Source of the DNA: Bog-159 sp050011755 | GTDB lineage: Bacteria > Acidobacteriota > Terriglobia > Bryobacterales > Bryobacteraceae | Direction of reading: 5' to 3' | DNA length: 64,000 bases | Assembly (NCBI GenBank): GCA_050011755.1 | Contig: JBEKIM010000005.1 | Location: 14,112-78,111 of the forward strand | Shown here: one piece after another, positions 60,074 to 64,000 of the stretch | Position numbering within the stretch: the stretch's first letter is position 1 | Layout: every line of letters begins with the position of its first letter | Program-made: the position numbers and the translations under genes | The notes under the pieces: model-generated | Seen by the model: only the letters and a program-made list of their open reading frames with translations | What the model was told of the DNA's origin: nothing | The model's database searches: none

Positions 60074-61500
60074 AGTTGGAACTCCATCCCCTCGCGGGGC
60101 AGACGCTGGCCGATCGCCTGTTTGCCGCGGGCGTCGAGTTTCCCTGTGGCGGCGAAAGCGCCTGCGGCGGTTGCAAATTGCGCGTGCTGGAAGGCGACGT
60201 ACCGGTGACCCCGCCGATGCGTGAAGCGCTGAGCGAAAAAGAGATCCGCGAAGGCTGGCGCCTGGCATGCTGCTCGATCGCGGCGGGCCGCGTAGTGGTT
60301 GAATTGGAGCAGTGGTCGCTGCCCGTGCTGTCGGACGAAGCCTCCGTACCTATCGAACCGCGCGCCGGGCGGGGCGCTGCGATCGATCTGGGCACCACTA
60401 CCCTGGTCGTCCAGGTGGTGGATCTTTCAAATGGCGAAGTCTTACGGGTGGAGACGGCGCTGAACCCCCAGGCGCGCTACGGGGCCGACGTGATGAGCCG
60501 CCTGCAATACGATCTGGGCCAACCGGGCAGTTTGGGCCACCTGATCCGCGAAACATTGGGCCGGATGCTGGGCCCTGAACCGCTGTGCGAGGTTTTAGTG
60601 GCAGGTAATACCGCCATGCACCATCTCTTCTGCGGCCTGAATGCGGAGCCGCTGACCCATGCGCCGTTCGCCTCTGCCAACCTGCGCGGTTATCGCTTCG
60701 CGAGCGCGGATTTAGGATGGCCGGGGCCGGCCGAATTCCTGCCCTGTCTGGGCGGATTCGTGGGCAGCGACCTGCTTTGCGGAATCGTGGCCACGCGCCT
60801 GGACGAACAGACGCGCCCCGACGCACTCTTCGATATCGGCACGAATGGAGAGGTTGTGGTGCGGTCTGAGAGCGGCATCGTCTGCGCGTCCACGGCGGCC
60901 GGGCCTGCCTTTGAAGGCGGCCGCATCGGCGCGGGGATGCGCGCGGGCGCCGGCGCTGTCGACAGTGTGCATCTGCGCGACGGTGGGTTCGATTGTCACG
61001 TTATCGGCGGCGTCGCGGCCCGCGGTATCTGCGGTAGTGGCCTGGTGGACGCCGCGGCGTGTGGCGTCGAACTGAGCTTGATCGGCGCCAACGGCCGGCT
61101 GGCCCGTGCAGATAAGCTCCTTCCGCTCGCCGATGGAGTCGTCCTGACGCAGCGGGATATCCGCGAGTTACAACTGGCCAAAGGAGCCCTGGCCGCGGGT
61201 CTACGCATGCTCGCCGGCAAGGGTGTGGAAAAGCTCTATCTGGCGGGCGCGTTCGGCAACTACATCCGGCAGGCTAGCGCGCGCGCTATCGGCCTGCTAC
61301 CGGCGGACCTGCCGGTAGAACCGGTGGGCAATAGCGCGCTGCGCGGCGCGCGCACCCTGCTGTTGTCGCCAGGCACGCGGACGGAACGATTGCGGAAGAT
61401 CGCGGCCATGACGCGGCATGTGGAACTGGCCGCCGATCCGAATTTCCAAAATCTCTATGCCGAAATGATGGCACTCAGAACCTACCGCCTGCGTGGATGA
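60070..61500 (+). CDS. Reductive activator of corrinoid protein (RACE/DUF4445 type)
   Basis: This 476-residue protein starts at a GTG overlapping the previous stop. Residues 1-85 form a [2Fe-2S] ferredoxin domain with C26-x5-C32-x2-C35 and C67/C68. The rest is an ASKHA-type ATPase domain with AIDLGTTTLVVQVVDL, FDIGTNGEVV and LAGAFGNYIRQ. RACE proteins reduce Co(II) corrinoid back to Co(I) using ATP, which the operon needs to be self-sufficient. Its presence shows that the carrier protein is used catalytically and can be reactivated. Confidence 0.95.
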   Translation: MKLELHPLAGQTLADRLFAAGVEFPCGGESACGGCKLRVLEGDVPVTPPMREALSEKEIREGWRLACCSIAAGRVVVELEQWSLPVLSDEASVPIEPRAGRGAAIDLGTTTLVVQVVDLSNGEVLRVETALNPQARYGADVMSRLQYDLGQPGSLGHLIRETLGRMLGPEPLCEVLVAGNTAMHHLFCGLNAEPLTHAPFASANLRGYRFASADLGWPGPAEFLPCLGGFVGSDLLCGIVATRLDEQTRPDALFDIGTNGEVVVRSESGIVCASTAAGPAFEGGRIGAGMRAGAGAVDSVHLRDGGFDCHVIGGVAARGICGSGLVDAAACGVELSLIGANGRLARADKLLPLADGVVLTQRDIRELQLAKGALAAGLRMLAGKGVEKLYLAGAFGNYIRQASARAIGLLPADLPVEPVGNSALRGARTLLLSPGTRTERLRKIAAMTRHVELAADPNFQNLYAEMMALRTYRLRG

Positions 61501-61678
61501 CCATTCGAGCACGAAATCAGGTCCCCGATGCAGGTTTTGTCCCGGTGCTTCGGGCCGCCGACGGCGCGGCCTCGATGAATTCAGATCGCCGCGTAATCCT
61601 TCATACAGAGCCTCGAGCTTGATTCTCTCGCTATCCATTTATCAGGCCCTTACAAGGATGATCTCGTGGGCATCGCCC

Positions 61679-61705
61679 TGGGTGTGCCGATCCGCACCCA
61701 GTTTT
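61679..61705 (+). terminator. Possible terminator of the corrinoid operon
   Basis: TGGGTGTG/CGCACCCA (8 pairs with one G-T, 6-base loop) is followed by GTTTTAA. It lies 178 bases after the activator gene, with no gene between. The T-run is short, hence moderate confidence. Confidence 0.4.
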
Positions 61706-61787
61706 AAGCGTGAATCTCTTTGCCCGGAGACACTGGCAGTCCGCTTGCTACGAGAGTCCATCCGAACGACCCATAGGAGCGACAAAA

Positions 61788-62351
61788 ATGAAGACTGAGC
61801 AACCATTCCTCACCGACGTTGAAGAACTTCGAACCAGGGCGCGCGCCAGCATCAAGGACGGGGCAATCACGCCCGCCTACCGCGCGGACGTGAAGCAAAC
61901 CATTGACATTCTGCAGACGGTCCTCGCCACGGAGATCGTCTGCGTTCTGCGCTACACGATGAACGCGGTAGCCGCGGCCGGCATCTCCAGCGACAGCGTG
62001 CGAAAGGAATTCGACGAGCACGCTAAGGAGGAGCAAGGGCACATGCGCGCCGTGGCCGAGCGCATCAATCAACTCGGCGGGACGCCCAACTTTAACCCCG
62101 AAGGATTGGCTACGCGGGCGGCTTCGCAGTACGCCGAGGGGGGCAACCTCATCGAGATGATCAAGGAAAACCTGATCGCGGAGCGCATTGCCTGTGAGCA
62201 CTATCGCGAGCTGATCCGGTACTTTGGGGACAACGATCCGACCACCCGGGTGATGATGGAAGGAATCCTGGTAAACGAAGAGGAGCACGCCAACGACATG
62301 CATGATTTGCTGGTCGCACATGAAGGCAAGCCGACGCTTCCCCGAAACTGA
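61788..62351 (+). CDS. Ferritin-like (bacterioferritin-type) protein
   Basis: This 187-residue protein starts at 61788, 8 bases after AGGAG. Four helices carry ferritin-type iron ligands: E in LATEIVCVLRY, EEQGHM, E in NLIAERIACEHYRELI, and EEEHANDM. It resembles the Dps/bacterioferritin-like proteins of about 180 residues found in stress clusters. It is expected to bind iron or detoxify peroxide. It is followed by DUF4136 and DUF892 genes. Confidence 0.88.
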   Translation: MKTEQPFLTDVEELRTRARASIKDGAITPAYRADVKQTIDILQTVLATEIVCVLRYTMNAVAAAGISSDSVRKEFDEHAKEEQGHMRAVAERINQLGGTPNFNPEGLATRAASQYAEGGNLIEMIKENLIAERIACEHYRELIRYFGDNDPTTRVMMEGILVNEEEHANDMHDLLVAHEGKPTLPRN

Positions 62352-62456
62352 CGGCCCGCCTGTGCGCCCCACATCCGCTCATCCAGGTGCCAAACCTGAC
62401 ATCCGTCCCGTCACAGTGGAGCGGCAACTGCAACGCAAACCGGGGAGGATATAAAG

Positions 62457-62975
62457 ATGCAGATTCGATTATCAGCTTTGGTAGCCGTGCCGGCTCTATC
62501 GGCCTGTCTTCTGTTGGGCGCAGTCCACACGGATTTCGATCACCACGCGGATTTCAGTAAGTACCATACTTACTCATGGATCGGCGTGCGTGCCGGGAAC
62601 TCGCTCTGGCAGGACCGCATTACCCAGGCCGTAGACGCCGCCCTGGCAGCCAGGGGCTGGAACAAAGTGGAGTCCGGAGGAGACGCATCCGTTTCCGCTT
62701 TCGGAAGGACCACGGAGCGCGAAACCATCGAAACTTTTTATAACGGCTTTCCTGGGTGGGGCTGGCGCGCGCGCTGGTGGGGCGGCGGTATGGCAACCGC
62801 TGAAGCGATTCCCGAACGTGTGGGAACCCTGACAGTAGACGTCTTCGACGGCAACTCACGCCAGTTGCTCTTCCGGGGCGAGGCCACCGACACCTTGTCG
62901 GGAAATCCGGATAAGAATGACAAGAAAATGGAACACTCTGTCGACGATATGTTTAAGAAATTCCCACCCAAGTAG
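62457..62975 (+). CDS. DUF4136 lipoprotein-like protein
   Basis: This 172-residue protein starts after GGGAGGATATAAAG. The signal peptide ends in LSACLLLGA; the Cys could be lipidated. The DUF4136 body has TDFDHHADFSKYHTYSW and GTLTVDVFDGNSRQLLFRGE, a family of small outer-membrane or periplasmic proteins without known function. The second half has a Trp/Gly stretch (GWGWRARWWGGG). Confidence 0.85.
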   Translation: MQIRLSALVAVPALSACLLLGAVHTDFDHHADFSKYHTYSWIGVRAGNSLWQDRITQAVDAALAARGWNKVESGGDASVSAFGRTTERETIETFYNGFPGWGWRARWWGGGMATAEAIPERVGTLTVDVFDGNSRQLLFRGEATDTLSGNPDKNDKKMEHSVDDMFKKFPPK

Positions 62976-62983
62976 CAGACAAT

Positions 62984-63256
62984 TTAGAATCCACCGGAGG
63001 CAGGCGCGGTCGCCTGCCTTTCCGATTTCTGCCTTCCGATGAAGTCGTTTATGCGGGATCTGAGAGCGTTGTCCTCGATCTCCGGCAACAGCCTCTCCGC
63101 AAGCTGTAATGTAAGTTCATACTCGTCGATCATTCCTCCCAGCAGATAGAAATGGGCTGCATCGAGGTGCTCGCGCATTAAGCCGATCGGCGTATCGGGG
63201 CTACCCTCCAGCGAACCAACCAAATCTTCAAGAAAAGCGGCATCGTCAATCGTCAT
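62984..63256 (-). CDS. Small hypothetical protein
   Basis: This 90-residue protein starts at 63256 (MTIDDAAFLEDL). It is mostly helical with AHFYLLGGMIDEYELTLQLA. I do not recognise the family. Its last residues, SERQATAPASGGF, are translated through the hairpin at 62998-63019, so the C-terminus has probably been rewritten by the repeat. It converges with the DUF4136 gene. A longer upstream start (63331) exists, but the added residues look non-protein-like. Confidence 0.55.
   Translation of the reverse strand: MTIDDAAFLEDLVGSLEGSPDTPIGLMREHLDAAHFYLLGGMIDEYELTLQLAERLLPEIEDNALRSRINDFIGRQKSERQATAPASGGF
62998..63019. repeat. Hairpin repeat at a tail-to-tail junction
   Basis: AGGCAGGCG-CGGT-CGCCTGCCT is a perfect 9-bp stem with 4-base loop. 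It is the GCAGGCG/CGCCTGC module seen at 1754-1771, here inside the end of a coding sequence. No T-run follows on the plus strand beyond TTT. Confidence 0.75.
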
Positions 63257-63394
63257 ACGTCTATTGTCTAACGCACGCCGATTGCCATTCACATTCCGGC
63301 CGCTGGTAAGCGTGAAGTGCGCCACCAACACACCGCCCTAAGCCTTGCGCACCCGGCATACTTCGCGTCACCATAAAAGCGGAGGTTTGTGACC

Positions 63395-63892
63395 ATGAAA
63401 CTAGAATCATTACATGATCTGTATTTATCCGAACTGAAAGACCTATACAGCGCCGAAGACCAAATCGTCAAAGCGCTGCCCAAGATGATCGAGAAGGCGG
63501 AATCCCCGGAGCTCCGTACGGCGCTCCAAGACCACCTGGAAGAGACCCGAGGCCACGTAGCGCGGCTTGAGCAGGTTTTCCAGATGCATGGGGAGGAGCC
63601 CAAGAAACAGAAGTGCAAGGGCATGGAGGGCGTGCTCGACGAGGGCTCTGAAATGGTGGGGAAAGATGCCACACCCGCGGTTCGCGATGCCGCCATCATT
63701 TCCGCCTGCCAGCGCGTGGAACACTATGAGATGGCCGCGTATGGAACGGTGCGCACTTATGCCGAGCAACTCGGCCACGAGCGCGCCGCCGCGCTGCTCA
63801 AAGAGACATTCGACGAGGAGGTGGCGGCGGATCGGAAACTGAGTCAAATCGCCACGAAACGGGTGAATGTCCAGGCGACCAGACACGCCTGA
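63395..63892 (+). CDS. DUF892 (YciF-like) ferritin-fold protein
   Basis: This 165-residue protein starts at 63395; a GTG two codons earlier also follows GGAGG. LHDLYLSELKDLYSAEDQIV is the family N-terminus. Helices carry E/H residues in ETRGHVARLEQVF and RVEHYEMAAYG. YciF-like proteins are ferritin-fold and stress-associated. It follows the ferritin-like and DUF4136 genes and precedes a PfpI-like gene by 18 bases, which completes a small stress cluster. Confidence 0.92.
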   Translation: MKLESLHDLYLSELKDLYSAEDQIVKALPKMIEKAESPELRTALQDHLEETRGHVARLEQVFQMHGEEPKKQKCKGMEGVLDEGSEMVGKDATPAVRDAAIISACQRVEHYEMAAYGTVRTYAEQLGHERAAALLKETFDEEVAADRKLSQIATKRVNVQATRHA

Positions 63893-63910
63893 AGAGGGGG
63901 GCAAACAACC

Positions 63911-64000
63911 ATGGAAAAGCAACTTGAAGGATGCCGCGTAGCCATCCTGGTTACTGACGGCTTCGAGCAGGTGGAAATGACGGAACCCCGTAAGGCCCTG
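63911..64000 (+). CDS. DJ-1/PfpI family protein, cut by window edge
   Basis: Only the first 30 codons are present. They read CRVAILVTDGFEQVEMTEP, the usual beginning of PfpI-type proteins (glutamine-amidotransferase-like fold). The catalytic Cys and His lie beyond the window. Preceded by GAGGGGGG. It is adjacent to the DUF892 gene on the same strand, probably one transcript. Confidence 0.85.
   Translation, partial: MEKQLEGCRVAILVTDGFEQVEMTEPRKAL

Noticed and set aside
61500..61638. Minus-strand frame beginning MDSERIKLEALYEGLRGDLNS
   Set aside because: The start looks protein-like and might be a remnant, but the frame soon becomes Arg/Pro-rich and runs into the activator gene. Not enough support.
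1..64000. Prophage or integrative element
   Set aside because: No integrase, phage structural gene or attachment-like direct repeat is seen, and base composition appears even apart from short AT-rich gaps.

Overview
The window looks like chromosomal DNA from a high-GC acidobacterium, most likely of the Solibacter/Bryobacter lineage. This rests on protein content, not on a marker gene. The 19455-22805 protease ends in the Solibacter-type C-terminal domain (TIGR03437 type). There is also an Oar-like TonB receptor with an N-terminal carboxypeptidase-regulatory domain, two DUF4159 proteins, a TIGR03803 repeat protein, a PEP-CTERM protein and many secreted hydrolases. I see no rRNA, tRNA, CRISPR array, transposase or phage gene.

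Layout. 1-3.04 kb: a secreted S53 peptidase cut by the left edge, then a phosphofructokinase with PPi-type residues. 3.17-16.9 kb: eight plus-strand genes, many overlapping: DUF4159, VWA membrane protein, cysteine-free caspase-fold protein, TPR-gluzincin, MoxR ATPase, DUF58, BatA-like VWA protein and DUF4175. They read as one envelope-associated MoxR/VWA machine with two protease-fold partners. 17-23.3 kb, minus strand: mutS2, a trypsin-like secreted protease, a Nudix hydrolase. 23.5-28.3 kb, minus strand: the phoH-ybeY-corC-era chain, extended by a BON protein and an SMP-30 protein through 4-25 bp overlaps. 28.5-37.2 kb: Flp pilin, a second DUF4159 with a partner, PEP-CTERM protein, Ser/Thr kinase abutting a haem/HAMP sensor, cupin, TonB receptor. 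37.3-47.7 kb, minus strand: a secreted protein whose end is frameshifted by a 58-bp duplication, DUF2339, an MFS-acyltransferase-acyl-ACP synthetase fusion, a dead JAB/NTF2 protein, a PIG-L deacetylase, a PAS-LuxR regulator. 47.9-55.5 kb: a Tudor-like/cold-shock gene pair, a decayed TIGR03803 gene with four frameshifts, two glycoside hydrolases. 55.5-61.5 kb: a tightly overlapping six-gene corrinoid methyltransferase operon. 61.8-64 kb: ferritin-like, DUF4136, DUF892 and PfpI-like genes resembling a stress cluster; the last is cut by the right edge.

Two systems stand out. The corrinoid operon has two UroD-type zinc methyltransferases with different predicted metal ligands, a corrinoid protein, a homocysteine methyltransferase, DUF1638 and a reductive activator. 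No pterin methyltransferase is visible, which suggests a split methionine synthase fed by an unknown methyl donor. The eight-gene MoxR/VWA operon carries a caspase fold with no cysteine in its mature part.

A family of modular palindromes (hairpins such as GCACGCTTCAGCGTGC and GCGGGACTTTTAAGTCCCGC) fills many intergenic gaps, and related hairpins have entered coding sequence in at least three genes.
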